A stretch of DNA of 64,000 nt from Posidoniimonas polymericola (GCF_007859935.1 NZ_SJPO01000004.1:424000-487999), one strand, 5' to 3'. Shown: positions 35,679-44,223, counted from the first letter of the stretch. Translations and numbers: made by a program. Notes: generated by a model not told the origin, from the sequence alone.

Positions 35679-37202
35679 CTACACCGTAGCCTCTTGCGGC
35701 TTCAGCTTCGGCAGTGGCACGTGCCCTTCGCGGTACAGCACGTTGTACGCGCTGAACGGGATCAGGTGCCCAGTCGGCAGCACAAAGTGGACGCAGCTCT
35801 TCATCAGCTGCCGCACGTCGAAGTTGTAGGCGTCCATGAACGAGGTCGTCGTGATGCGGAACATGTTGGCCGGTGTGAGCCGCTCGGTCATCGCCCGCTC
35901 AAAAAACTCCGCCGCCACCCCAACTCCCTCTCCCCCCCGGGGGGAGAGGTCGGGTGAGGGGGTAGGGGTCGCCCCTCGCTGTCCCCCCACCTGTCCTATC
36001 TGCACCAAGCCAGCCTCCGCCCCACCAACGCCCCCCAGCTCCACGGCCCCACACCCACACCCCTCGCCACAGGTCAGCCGGCTCATCACCTGCTCAATCA
36101 ATTGCCTGGCCCGCGGCCGCGTGAAGGTGATGCCACCGGAGAGTAGGTCGAGGTTCTGCTCGATGTCGACAAACCGCGCGAGCGGCGTCACTTCCGATCC
36201 GCTGCGGTAGCCGTAAGCCAGTGTGTGCCCGTTGGGGTGCGCGCACGGCAGCGGCGTGAAGTCGGACGCTCGCCACACATCGCCGCACTGCTCTTCCAGG
36301 CTGTGCAAGACATCGGGGAAGGTGATGCGGTCCTCGAGGTCGGCCGGCAGGAAGTGCCGCCCGGTGTAGCAGGCGGGCTGGAAGCTGACGCCGGTGACGC
36401 TGGGGCGCTGCATCCCGTAGCGGACGATCGGGCCGATCTGGTCGGCGTTGACGCCGGCCTGCAGCGTGGCGACCAGGATCACGTTCAGCCCGACCTCGCC
36501 GCACACCTCGACCGCCTGCTGCTTGACTTCTAGCAGCGAGGCGTCACGCAGGGCGTCGTAGTTCGAGTCTTCGAGGCCGTCGAACTGCAGGTAGATCTCA
36601 ACCTTGTGCCGCTGCGCGGCGAGCCGCTCGGCGAACGCCCGGTCGCGGGCGAGCCGCAAGCCGTTGGTGTTGACCATCACGTAGTCGATCGGCTGGCTGC
36701 ACGCGTAGTCGCAGATGTCGAAGAACTGCGGGTGGATAGTCGGCTCTCCGCCCGACAGCTGCAGGATCTCGGCCTGGCCCTCGGCCGCGACCAGATGGTC
36801 AATCGCCGCGCGGCACTGCTCGACCGTCAGGTGATGGCCACCGGGGCCGCTCGACGCGAAGCAGATCGGGCACTCGAGGTTGCACGCCGAGGTAATCTCC
36901 AACAGGCCGATGCAGGTGTGCTGCTCGTGCTCGGTGCACAGCCCGCAGTCGTAGGGGCAGCCGCGGCTGGGCTCGACCGCCATCTGCAGCGGCTGCCGCG
37001 CCGGCGTGTGGTAGCCCGGCTTGTCGAACCAGCGGGAGTCGCTGCAGACAAAGTCTTCCCGCACGCCGTGCTCGGGGCACCGCTTGCGGAAGTAGACCCG
37101 GCCGCGGCGGTCGAGGATCTTCGCCGGCACCACCTGTAGGCACTCCGGGCAGAGCGACTGGGTGTTTCCGAGATAAGTGTATTCGCGGAAGGGGAGCGTC
37201 AT
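35679..37202 (-). CDS. Radical SAM protein, tetraether-synthase/class D methyltransferase-like
   Basis: 507 residues. N-terminal rubredoxin-like knuckles (CPECLQVVPA; KRCPEHGVRE), a second cysteine cluster (GCPYDCGLCTEHEQHTC) and the radical SAM CNLECPIC binding [4Fe-4S] and S-adenosylmethionine, then GGEPTIHPQF and NTNGLRLARD. This domain order matches the MJ0619/Tes family, whose archaeal member joins lipid tails into tetraethers. Bacterial substrates are open. Residues ~412-431 (TPTPSPDLSPRGGEGVGVAA) are encoded by a palindromic repeat and look like an insertion. The ATG at 37202 overlaps the stop of the preceding NPYESP gene by 4 bases (ATGA), so translation is probably coupled. Confidence 0.82.
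   Translation of the reverse strand: MTLPFREYTYLGNTQSLCPECLQVVPAKILDRRGRVYFRKRCPEHGVREDFVCSDSRWFDKPGYHTPARQPLQMAVEPSRGCPYDCGLCTEHEQHTCIGLLEITSACNLECPICFASSGPGGHHLTVEQCRAAIDHLVAAEGQAEILQLSGGEPTIHPQFFDICDYACSQPIDYVMVNTNGLRLARDRAFAERLAAQRHKVEIYLQFDGLEDSNYDALRDASLLEVKQQAVEVCGEVGLNVILVATLQAGVNADQIGPIVRYGMQRPSVTGVSFQPACYTGRHFLPADLEDRITFPDVLHSLEEQCGDVWRASDFTPLPCAHPNGHTLAYGYRSGSEVTPLARFVDIEQNLDLLSGGITFTRPRARQLIEQVMSRLTCGEGCGCGAVELGGVGGAEAGLVQIGQVGGQRGATPTPSPDLSPRGGEGVGVAAEFFERAMTERLTPANMFRITTTSFMDAYNFDVRQLMKSCVHFVLPTGHLIPFSAYNVLYREGHVPLPKLKPQEATV
35917..35970. repeat. CCCTCTCCCCC/GGGGGAGAGG palindrome inside a gene
   Basis: CCTCTCCCCCC (35927-35937) and GGGGGGAGAGG (35939-35949) pair perfectly, with flanks CCCCAACTC and GGTGAGGGGGTAGGGGT typical of this family. 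The element lies in frame inside the radical SAM gene and encodes TPTPSPDLSPRGGEG on the minus strand. Relatives: 42652, 44224/44340 and 47017/47421. Confidence 0.8.
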
Positions 37203-37525
37203 TGATCTTTCTCACCTCTCAGCAGCCGGTGGGTCAGCACTCGCGCGACAGCAACGGCGGCGACAAGGCCTAGCAGAGAGGAAACGGCCGCTAGGGCCTG
37301 CATCTGGGCCTCAGGCAACAGGCCATACGGCCCGCTCCCTCCGATAGCTAGTCCAGTGTAGCAAACGGTAAAGAAGCAGACGGCAAATGAAATCAGCGCG
37401 CCGGCCAGCACCGCTAGCGCCGCGAAGTAACGCCCTATCAGGCCCAAACGCTTGATGGGCGGCGGCGGGGTCGACGGCGACTGGGGTGACTCGTACGGGT
37501 TCGACGGGGGTTGATCAGCCATCAT
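37199..37525 (-). CDS. NPYESP-tagged small membrane protein
   Basis: 108 residues. N-terminal tag SNPYESPQSP, Pro-rich linker, two membrane segments (YFAALAVLAGALISFAVCFF and LAAVSSLLGLVAAVAVARVL). Overlaps the radical SAM start by 4 bases and the upstream NPYESP gene by 11 bases, so all are one transcription unit. A second ATG (37522) is possible. No known function. Confidence 0.75.
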   Translation of the reverse strand: MMADQPPSNPYESPQSPSTPPPPIKRLGLIGRYFAALAVLAGALISFAVCFFTVCYTGLAIGGSGPYGLLPEAQMQALAAVSSLLGLVAAVAVARVLTHRLLRGEKDQ

Positions 37526-37826
37526 GGCTCCGATGGAAGAGCAATCTTATCAGCACCTTCGCCACCACTACCCCTGCGCCGATCCCCGCCCCGACCGACA
37601 GGAACCCAATGACCCACCACGCTCCAGCGGAAGGAACCCGATAGGCCCCCTGCCCCGTTGCGGAGACGCCCGCCAAGCAAACCGAGAAGCCACAAACCGC
37701 GAACGACGCCAGCGTGGCGACCACTATCAACAGCCCAGCGAAGAACCGGCCGACGGCGCCCAGCTTCTGGTACGGCGGCGACGGCGCCTGGGGCGACTCG
37801 TACGGGTTGGGGTCTCGGTCATACAT
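37515..37826 (-). CDS. NPYESP-tagged small membrane protein
   Basis: 103 residues: MYDRDPNPYESPQAPSPPYQ, then membrane segments FFAGLLIVVATLASFAVCGF and WWVIGFLSVGAGIGAGVVVA. Clearly paralogous to the gene at 37199 in both tag and membrane layout (both have a FAVCxFxVC pattern). Its start overlaps the preceding gene's stop by 8 bases, indicating coupled translation. Confidence 0.75.
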   Translation of the reverse strand: MYDRDPNPYESPQAPSPPYQKLGAVGRFFAGLLIVVATLASFAVCGFSVCLAGVSATGQGAYRVPSAGAWWVIGFLSVGAGIGAGVVVAKVLIRLLFHRSHDG

Positions 37827-38172
37827 TCGTTCCCGACTCGCTGGTTGATCTTGGCGCTCTCTTTGGTCCGCGCATCAATTTCCACAGCACCCACCCAACA
37901 AACGCCGCCGCAGCCCCCCCGACCGCCCACGGGAAGACGCCGACGACCACCGCAATCAGGCTAAAGGGTTCGGCGGGACCGTAGCCGACGCCAAACCACT
38001 CGCGGTCCCAGACGTACACCGCCGTTGGAAAGCAGCTAACGCAGAACGTGACGACCATCGCGACCGCCGTCACCGGGAGCGCGATCCACAGGCTTACGCG
38101 TCGCGCGACCCGCTGGGCTCGCGACAATTCGGCCTGGGGCGACTCGTACGGGTTGGGGTCGGGTTGGGCCAC
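37819..38172 (-). CDS. NPYESP-tagged small membrane protein
   Basis: 117 residues: MAQPDPNPYESPQAELSRAQ, then two membrane segments (WIALPVTAVAMVVTFCVSCF; FSLIAVVVGVFPWAVGGAAA). It shares the tag and the F-C-V-S-C-F pattern with its two downstream neighbours but the rest has diverged. First gene of the overlapping set that ends in the radical SAM enzyme. Confidence 0.75.
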   Translation of the reverse strand: MAQPDPNPYESPQAELSRAQRVARRVSLWIALPVTAVAMVVTFCVSCFPTAVYVWDREWFGVGYGPAEPFSLIAVVVGVFPWAVGGAAAAFVGWVLWKLMRGPKRAPRSTSESGTNV

Positions 38173-38256
38173 GGGTCCGCTGTGAGTTCATTCGGTTGTT
38201 GTGAGCAGTACGCGTGCGCCATCCTACCGCGTCTGCCGGCGAGTCGACATGGCGTT

Positions 38257-39087
38257 TCAACGCCGCTTGCGTCTCAGCCGCCACCACTGCCAGCCGCGCC
38301 AGGCGACCCAAACCAGCACGCCGCTCGCCACCGCCAGCAAGACCGTCACCCGGGCCGCCATCCACGGCGACGGGTCTCCCTGCGTCGCGAGCCTGGCGAA
38401 ACGGTCGCCGGCGAACACCAGCAGCCCGACCACCGCGACCGGGATCAAGCCCGCGGCGGCCGTGACCAGCAGCATGCCCCCGCCGCCGGCGGGGAGTTGC
38501 CCCCGCAGGATGCTCGCGAAGAATCGCCTCAGGTTGCGGCGCCAGTCGAGCGGCTCCCACTCGACCTGGGGGCGGTCGGGGTCGGTGTCCCGCCGCCACC
38601 GCCAGCGGACCCACCGGAACGTCAGCCACAGCCCCGCGACCGGCAGCAGCAAGGCCAACGCCACAAAGCCGATGCCGAACAGCGGCTTGCTGGCCTGGTC
38701 AAAGGCCAAGCCAGCCATGCAGGTTGCCCACAGAGCGCCGAACAGCGAAAAGCCAATCATCGCGTAAACAACCGCGACGGCGACCAGCGAACCGACAAGC
38801 ATCACGCCCCGGGTAAACGGCGAGGTCGGCAGCCCGGCCGCGGCGCGCTGCTTGAAGACAATCAGCGACCGGACCGCCACGGGCAGGGTGACGAGCGTCA
38901 CCAGCAGGCCGATGCCGGGCTCGTACGCCCAGCCGCCGGCGTTGACCGCCACCAGCGCGGTGAGCACCAGCATGTCGAGGATCGAGAATCGCAACAGCGA
39001 CGCGTCCGGCAGTTGGCTCGGCTCGGAGGTCGGGACCCCAAACGGGTTCTGGTCCGCGGGCGGCGGCGCGTCGTCTTGGTTCGCCAT
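38257..39087 (-). CDS. Multi-pass membrane protein of the NPYESP cluster
   Basis: 276 residues with about six hydrophobic segments in two halves (LLRFSILDMLVLTALVAVNA; GMLLVTAAAGLIPVAVVGLL). N-terminus has NPFGVP where relatives have NPYESP. Residues 33-170 closely resemble the gene at 39164 (FSILDLLGLTALVALN, PVAVRSLLVFKRRA, WRRDTDPGD), showing duplication; the extra C-terminal half is unique. Function unknown. Confidence 0.7.
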   Translation of the reverse strand: MANQDDAPPPADQNPFGVPTSEPSQLPDASLLRFSILDMLVLTALVAVNAGGWAYEPGIGLLVTLVTLPVAVRSLIVFKQRAAAGLPTSPFTRGVMLVGSLVAVAVVYAMIGFSLFGALWATCMAGLAFDQASKPLFGIGFVALALLLPVAGLWLTFRWVRWRWRRDTDPDRPQVEWEPLDWRRNLRRFFASILRGQLPAGGGGMLLVTAAAGLIPVAVVGLLVFAGDRFARLATQGDPSPWMAARVTVLLAVASGVLVWVAWRGWQWWRLRRKRR

Positions 39088-39163
39088 GGCGGATAGCCAG
39101 TGAGGAGCAGCCGCGAGACTCCGCGCGGCCCTGCACGATTATCGCCGGGACCGCTGTCGCGAA

Positions 39164-39670
39164 TCAATCACCGGGGTCGGTGTCGCGTCGCCAACGGCGG
39201 CGAACCACACCGATGGCTATCCACAGGGCCCCGATGGGCATGCCGATCGCCAGGGCTGTCAGCCACAGCGCGGTGCTTCCGCCCTGCGGGCCGTTGGCGG
39301 CGATCAGCGCGAAGCAGCCAACGAACAGCGTGCCGAACAGCCCAATCGCCAGCAACAGGTAGACCCCAACCGCCGTCAGCAGTGAGCCGCCAATGTACGC
39401 CGCCTTCTGCGCACTGCTGGTCGGCAGCCCGAGCTTCGCCCGGCGTTTGAACACCAACAGCGAGCGGACCGCCACCGGGACCGACACGATGGTCACCAGC
39501 ACCCCGGCGCCCGGCTCGTACGCCCAGGCGCCGAAGTTGAGCGCCACCAGCGCGGTTAGGCCGAGCAGGTCGAGGATCGAGAAGCGAGAGAACTTGGCTT
39601 CCGGCGACGCCGCCGGCGACTCGTACGGGTTGCGGGGTGCTTCGGGCGTTGAATCGTCGTCTTGGCTCAT
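39164..39670 (-). CDS. NPYESP-tagged membrane protein
   Basis: 168 residues from the ATG at 39670 (MSQDDDSTPEAPRNPYESPA); an upstream ATG at 39685 is less likely. Four hydrophobic segments, beginning with FSRFSILDLLGLTALVALNF. Paralogue of 38257 over most of its length, including the C-terminal WRRDTDPGD. Function unknown. Confidence 0.72.
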   Translation of the reverse strand: MSQDDDSTPEAPRNPYESPAASPEAKFSRFSILDLLGLTALVALNFGAWAYEPGAGVLVTIVSVPVAVRSLLVFKRRAKLGLPTSSAQKAAYIGGSLLTAVGVYLLLAIGLFGTLFVGCFALIAANGPQGGSTALWLTALAIGMPIGALWIAIGVVRRRWRRDTDPGD

Positions 39671-39694
39671 GTTCTCGCCTCGCAAGAGTGAGAC

Positions 39695-40045
39695 CTACGC
39701 CGCAGGCGGTAGCGGCGACCGCTTGGGTCTTCGCAACCATGACCATACCACGAAACCGACCACCGCAGCTGCCGCGCCGCCGCCAACCCAACACCACCAA
39801 CGCCAGTACTCGGCCCGCGCAGCCCAGCGATTAGGATCTTCGCCAGCGTTCTGAGCATGATAGCGGTTTAGGTCAGCAATGGCTGCTTCGGCGCCCAGAG
39901 GGAAACAGACACAGCAAAACGAAATCGAGGAAGCGAGCAGCGTCAACGCGATCGCCGCCGGCAGGCGGAACCGACGGGTGACGCGGTCGATCGGCGCTGC
40001 GTCCGATCCTGGCGACTCGTACGGATTGTCTTGCGTCTCGGTCAT
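39695..40045 (-). CDS. NPYESP-tagged small membrane protein
   Basis: 116 residues from the ATG at 40045 (MTETQDNPYESPGSDAAPID). Two membrane segments (AIALTLLASSISFCCVCFPL; WCWVGGGAAAAVVGFVVWSW), with an extracytoplasmic loop containing NRYHAQNAGEDPNRWAARAE. Same plan as the gene at 37819. The ORF extends 11 codons upstream of this start, without a tag. Confidence 0.72.
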   Translation of the reverse strand: MTETQDNPYESPGSDAAPIDRVTRRFRLPAAIALTLLASSISFCCVCFPLGAEAAIADLNRYHAQNAGEDPNRWAARAEYWRWWCWVGGGAAAAVVGFVVWSWLRRPKRSPLPPAA

Positions 40046-40127
40046 GTCGCTAGCGAAGAGGAGAAGGCCGCACGCCACAATTGGACCCCGTGGCAGCGCC
40101 GCGGTCTAGCTCAGTGGCCGTCGCCGG

Positions 40128-40676
40128 CTAGTCTGGCGGGCGATTCGCCGCCTTGTCCTCTGCCTCTACGTCTTCCTGCCAACGCGTTCGGATGACCTTC
40201 AAGCTCAGCCAGCCGCCGGTCAACAACGCGCCCAGGCCGAGCAGCAAGAACAGCGTCACGTTCAGCGGCGTTTCCCGCGGACCGCTGCCACAAACCGCCA
40301 CAATCCCCGAGTAGAACCCAAAGAACAGCCACGCGGCAAAGAACGCCGTCAGCATGAGGTAGATCCCGATCGCCGCCATCGTCGAGCTGGCGATGAACCC
40401 AACCTTCTTGCCACGGGAGGTCGCGAGCCCCCGCCGCTCCCGACCGCGAAACAGCATCAGCGAGCGGATCATCACCGGGATCGCCACCAGCCCGATCAGG
40501 ATCCCGACGCCCGGCGAGATCGCGACCCCGACCAGTGTCGCGCCGAGCGCGACGGCCATATACAGCGATTCAAACGCCCCCGAGGGGGCCTCGCCCGCAG
40601 CGGGCGAGTCGTCCGCCTGCGGCGACTGGTACGGGTTCGGCTCGTCGTCGTGGGGCGGCGGTGTGGCTTCGCTCAT
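40128..40676 (-). CDS. NPYQSP-tagged membrane protein
   Basis: 182 residues: MSEATPPPHDDEPNPYQSPQ, then about four hydrophobic segments (YMAVALGATLVGVAISPGVG; MLTAFFAAWLFFGFYSGIVA). It shares IPVMIRSLMLFRGRERRGLATSRGKK with the PVAVRSLLVFKRRA region of the 39164 paralogue. Function unknown. Confidence 0.72.
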   Translation of the reverse strand: MSEATPPPHDDEPNPYQSPQADDSPAAGEAPSGAFESLYMAVALGATLVGVAISPGVGILIGLVAIPVMIRSLMLFRGRERRGLATSRGKKVGFIASSTMAAIGIYLMLTAFFAAWLFFGFYSGIVAVCGSGPRETPLNVTLFLLLGLGALLTGGWLSLKVIRTRWQEDVEAEDKAANRPPD

Positions 40677-40714
40677 TCGACCCGATCATCTGCCATGGTT
40701 GGGGACGCCATTTT

Positions 40715-41137
40715 CTACTCGCAGGTTGTATCACGTTCCCAGCGGCGGCCTACCCAGCGGCTTGTCAGATCCGTGACGCCCAGCAGCCCCATCAACGGAA
40801 ACAATGCCAGGCCGACGAGCCGCAGCCGCTCGGCGGCGCTGACCGGGCTCTTAGCGAGATTCCCCACCGACACCATCGCCCCAACCCAGACGACAACACC
40901 AAGGTACACGAGCAGCACCACGCCGAGTGACGTGAGCAGCAGCGACGACTTCCGTTGGACACTGGTCGGCAGGCTTCTTTCTGCCCGCCGCTGCAGGGCC
41001 AGCAGCGTACGACCGGCGACCGGAACCACTAGCATCATCACCACCGTGCCCCAGCCCTCGTGGTAGGCGAAGCCGTCGCACACTACGGCGGTCGCTGCCG
41101 TCAGGAACATCAGGTCGAACAGCGTGAAGCGAGCCAT
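40715..41137 (-). CDS. Untagged paralogue at the head of the NPYESP cluster
   Basis: 140 residues, MARFTLFDLMFLTAATAVVC at the N-terminus, about three more hydrophobic segments, and RTLLALQRRAERSLPTSVQR plus WERDTTCE aligning with the other members. It begins directly at the membrane domain and lacks the tag entirely, so it may be a natural tag-less form or a gene whose 5' end was lost. Confidence 0.68.
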   Translation of the reverse strand: MARFTLFDLMFLTAATAVVCDGFAYHEGWGTVVMMLVVPVAGRTLLALQRRAERSLPTSVQRKSSLLLTSLGVVLLVYLGVVVWVGAMVSVGNLAKSPVSAAERLRLVGLALFPLMGLLGVTDLTSRWVGRRWERDTTCE

Positions 41138-41249
41138 GGCAGTCGACTTGCGGGGTTGGGTCGTCTGCCTTTAGCCGGCAGTGCTTCTCCGGCTGCCGAT
41201 GGATTACCTCCAGCGGAGAACGAGGCGGCGGCGGCGGTCCGCGGGGCGT

Positions 41250-41274
41250 CCGACGGATGTAATCCGTCGGCTAC
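41250..41274 (-). repeat. GTAG-headed hairpin (REP-like), copy 3
   Basis: On the minus strand: GTAG, then stem CCGACGGAT / ATCCGTCGG around loop TAC. Perfect 9-bp stem. Lies upstream of the NPYESP cluster, in the gene-free stretch 41138-41546 shared with compound element copy 2. Confidence 0.7.
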
Positions 41275-41330
41275 TGAGCCTATCGTACCGCAAGCACGGT
41301 CACGGATGCAGCACGAACACACGAGTCGGA

Positions 41331-41523
41331 AAGGGGGACTGGCTCGACGCCCAACAGCGGTCGGAACCCGCCAGGGATCCTCGCCGGCGTCGTGCCTGTC
41401 CCCGTTTTCGACGGACCACCGTTGCGCCACGCTTGAAAAAGGGACAGGCACGCAGCCGCGGCTACGTCCGACTTAATCGCGATCACGCGCCGCGCGGTTG
41501 CGAGCCAGTCCCCTTTTCAAGCT
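41331..41523. repeat. Compound palindromic element, copy 2
   Basis: Arms GGGGACTGGCTCG (41334-41346), CGTGCCTGTCCCC (41391-41403), GGGACAGGCACG (41441-41452) and CGAGCCAGTCCCC (41501-41513), then TTTTCAAGCT. Same order and spacing as copies 1 and 3, with unrelated sequence between the arms. It directly follows the 3' end of the aldo/keto reductase gene. Confidence 0.78.
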
Positions 41524-41546
41524 CACCGCTGCTTCCAAACGTGATC

Positions 41547-42530
41547 TCAATCGTAGATCGGGCAGAACGTGTTGAACGCGTCCTCGCAGAACGTCCCGGG
41601 GTCGTTGAAGCGGCGGTTCTGGTTGAGCTCGGCGATCCGCTGCATCTGGTCGGCGGTGAGCTCGAAGTCGAAGATCGCGAAGTCCTCCTCCAGCCGCTCC
41701 GGGTTGGACGTCTTGGGGATCACGGCCGTGCCGCGCTGCACGCCCCACCGCAGCAGCACCTGGGCCGGCGACTTGCTGTGCCGGGCGGCGATCTCCTTGA
41801 CCGTGCTGTGGTCCAGCAGCGACTCCCCCTCGCCCGCCATCCCCAGCGGCACGTACGACGGCGAGCCGAGCGGGCTGAACGCGGTGACCGTGATGTCGCG
41901 TTCGCGGGCGAAGCGGACCAGCCGCTCCTGCGTCAGCAGCGGGTGCAGCTCCACCTGCAGCACGTCGGGCCGGATGCGGGCGTAGTTCATCAGGTCGTGC
42001 AGCAGGGCCGTGTTGTAGTTGCAGACGCCGATGTGCCGGGTCAGCCCGGCGTCGACGAGCGACTCCATGGCGGCCCAGGTCTCGTGCAGGGGGGTCGCGT
42101 CGAACTCCATGGCGGGCTCGTCGGCTTCCGGGTCGAAGAACCAGCCGGGCGGGTACCGCTTGTCGAACGGCACAAACTGCTGCGCGATCGGGAAGTGGAT
42201 CAGGTACAGGTCGAGCGAGTCGAGTTTCAGGTCGGACAGCGTCCGCTCGATGGCGGGCCGGACGTGCTCCGGCGCGTGGTAGGTGTTCCACAGCTTGGAG
42301 GTGATCCAGAGGTCCTCCCGCTTACACAGCCCGTCGGCCAGCGACTGCTCGAGCGCCGCGCCGAAGGCGGGCTCGTTGCCGTAGTCGCACGCGCTGTCGA
42401 AGTGCCGGTAGCCGAGCTCGATTGCCCGGCGTACGATCGGGCCGAGCTTCTCGTCTTCAAGTTTCCAGAGTCCGAGGCCAATCGCCGGGAGCTGCCCGCC
42501 GCTGGCCAGAGTGAAGGTTTCTGCTGACAT
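41547..42530 (-). CDS. Aldo/keto reductase (xylose-reductase-like)
   Basis: 327 residues with the AKR barrel motifs: GLGLWKLEDEKL, the catalytic tetrad Asp and Tyr in HFDSACDYGNE, Lys in ITSKLWNTYH, and His in YLIHFP; the NADP(H) site IPKTSNPERLEEDF is present. It resembles D-xylose/aldose reductases. It interconverts aldehyde and alcohol forms of sugars or related carbonyls. Single gene on the minus strand. Confidence 0.9.
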   Translation of the reverse strand: MSAETFTLASGGQLPAIGLGLWKLEDEKLGPIVRRAIELGYRHFDSACDYGNEPAFGAALEQSLADGLCKREDLWITSKLWNTYHAPEHVRPAIERTLSDLKLDSLDLYLIHFPIAQQFVPFDKRYPPGWFFDPEADEPAMEFDATPLHETWAAMESLVDAGLTRHIGVCNYNTALLHDLMNYARIRPDVLQVELHPLLTQERLVRFARERDITVTAFSPLGSPSYVPLGMAGEGESLLDHSTVKEIAARHSKSPAQVLLRWGVQRGTAVIPKTSNPERLEEDFAIFDFELTADQMQRIAELNQNRRFNDPGTFCEDAFNTFCPIYD

Positions 42531-42651
42531 GGTTCGATCCGTGATGTCGGGGGTGCGGTGGCGAGGCCGGGTTCATTAGAGCACAACGGCCGCGGCTGGG
42601 GCGCCACTGGCGCCCATAGGCGCAACCACAAGGGAGCGTCAGCGACCGGTG

Positions 42652-42690
42652 CTCCCCTCCCTAACCCTCCCCACGAGGGGGAGGGGAGAC
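42652..42690. repeat. CCCCTCCC/GGGAGGGG palindrome, single copy
   Basis: CTCCCCTCCCTAACCCTCCC followed by CACGAGGGGGAGGGGAGAC. Relative of the repeats at 35917, 44224, 44340, 47017 and 47421. No partner copy nearby. Lies in the gene-free stretch 42531-42799. Confidence 0.6.
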
Positions 42691-42738
42691 GCTGCAAGCC
42701 CGATCGAGATGGCGTGGCGCTATCGCTCGCCAAGCTAT

Positions 42739-42761
42739 CCCCCGGCAGAGCCGGGGGCTAC
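42739..42761 (-). repeat. GTAG-headed hairpin (REP-like), copy 4
   Basis: On the minus strand: GTAG, stem CCCCCGGC / GCCGGGGG, loop TCT. It is 39 bases past the stop of the HemN-like gene on that strand. Confidence 0.7.
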
Positions 42762-42799
42762 GAGCGGTCCGGATGACGCGCCGCAGTTGCGGCGCCGCC

Positions 42800-44098
42800 C
42801 TACGTGTACCGCACGCCCTGGTGCTCGGCCTCAAAGAACGCCGGCAGCAGGCCGTCGACACGCAGCAGGCCGGCGCGGGTCAGCTCGATGCGGTCGCCGT
42901 TGACCGTCAGCCAGCCGTGGTCGGTGAATTCCTTCCAGGCGCCCTCCCACAGCGACGTGATCTCCACGCCGAACTTGTCGCGGAAGTAGCCGGCGTCGAG
43001 CCAGCCCTTCTTGAGCTGCAGGATCATCTCCCGCACGAGGGCCTGGTGGTCGGTGATCGTCAGCGCCCGAGCGAGCGGCAGCTTGCCCTCTTCGAGGTTG
43101 CCGCAGTACTCTTCCCACTCGGGGTGGTTCTGGTAGTGCACCCCGCCGACGTGGCCGAAGCTGGCGATGCCGGTGGCCAGCAGGTCGGAGCCGCGCCACA
43201 GGTTGTCGCGGTAGCTGAACTTCACGTCGGGCGTCTTGACCATGGTGTAGGCGCTGCTGACCGAGTAGCCCTGCTCGGTAAACTGGTCGAACGCCCAGTC
43301 GACCCACTCACGCTTGAGCGGCCAGTCGGCGACCGGGGTCTCGATCTGGCCGCCGAGGATGTCCTTCGAGTAGACGGTGTTGAACGGCAGCTCCATCTGG
43401 TAGATCGTGACGCTGTCGGGCGCCATGTCGAGCGCCTTCTTCACGGCGTCGCGCCAGGTCTCCCAGGTCTCGCCGACCATGCCGGCGATCAGGTCGATGT
43501 TGACGCTGTCGAAGCCGGCGGCCTGGATCCACGGGTAGACCTTGTACACCTCGGCCGACAGGTGCGCGCGGCCGTTGGCCTCGAGGATGGCGTCGGTGAA
43601 GTGCTCGACGCCGAGGCTCAGCCGCGTGACGCCGATCTCGCGGAGCGTGTTGACCTTGGCCTCGCTGAGGGTGCCGGGCTCGCACTCGAACGTGACCTCC
43701 TCGGCCAGCGACCAGTCGATGTTCGCCCGCAGCCGGTCGACCAGCCGGTTGAGCTGGCGGCTCGACAGGTACGACGGCGTGCCGCCGCCGAAGTAGACGA
43801 AGCGGAACGGCCGCTCGCCCATCACCGGCTGCTGGCTGACGAGCTCGATCTCGCGGGACAGGGCGGCGAGGTACCGCTCGATGTTCTCCGCGTTCTTGTC
43901 GGTGAACACCTTGAAGTAGCAGAACTTGCACCGCTTGCGGCAGAACGGGATGTGCAGGTACAGCCCCAGCGGCACGTCCGCGGGCGGGCTGGCCATGGCC
44001 GCCTCGATCTCGGGCACGTGGTCGGTCGACCACTGTGAGAACGGCGGGTAGTTGCTGATGAAGTAGCTGCCGACGTCGGTTTTGGTGGATTCTGCCAT
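42800..44098 (-). CDS. HemN/HemW-like radical SAM protein
   Basis: 432 residues. LYLHIPFCRKRCKFCYF contains the CxxxCxxC cluster motif with HemN-type spacing; FGGGTPSYLSSRQLNRL, ECEPGTLSEAKVN, GVTRLSLGVEHF and NIDLIAGMVGETWETW are family motifs, and a HemN C-terminal domain follows. Members are coproporphyrinogen dehydrogenases, heme chaperones or other radical SAM enzymes; which applies is not certain because this protein lacks close marker residues that I can place. No heme genes are beside it. Confidence 0.82.
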   Translation of the reverse strand: MAESTKTDVGSYFISNYPPFSQWSTDHVPEIEAAMASPPADVPLGLYLHIPFCRKRCKFCYFKVFTDKNAENIERYLAALSREIELVSQQPVMGERPFRFVYFGGGTPSYLSSRQLNRLVDRLRANIDWSLAEEVTFECEPGTLSEAKVNTLREIGVTRLSLGVEHFTDAILEANGRAHLSAEVYKVYPWIQAAGFDSVNIDLIAGMVGETWETWRDAVKKALDMAPDSVTIYQMELPFNTVYSKDILGGQIETPVADWPLKREWVDWAFDQFTEQGYSVSSAYTMVKTPDVKFSYRDNLWRGSDLLATGIASFGHVGGVHYQNHPEWEEYCGNLEEGKLPLARALTITDHQALVREMILQLKKGWLDAGYFRDKFGVEITSLWEGAWKEFTDHGWLTVNGDRIELTRAGLLRVDGLLPAFFEAEHQGVRYT

Positions 44099-44223
44099 AG
44101 GGGCATTCTAACCGCTGGGGCCACGATCGGCTAATCGCGCAAGACGCAACAGAGCCGTATCAGCACTCGCTTTTCAGGCGAATTTGGCGAGGTTGCCGCA
44201 GCGTCAGTCGCGGCACAAGATGT

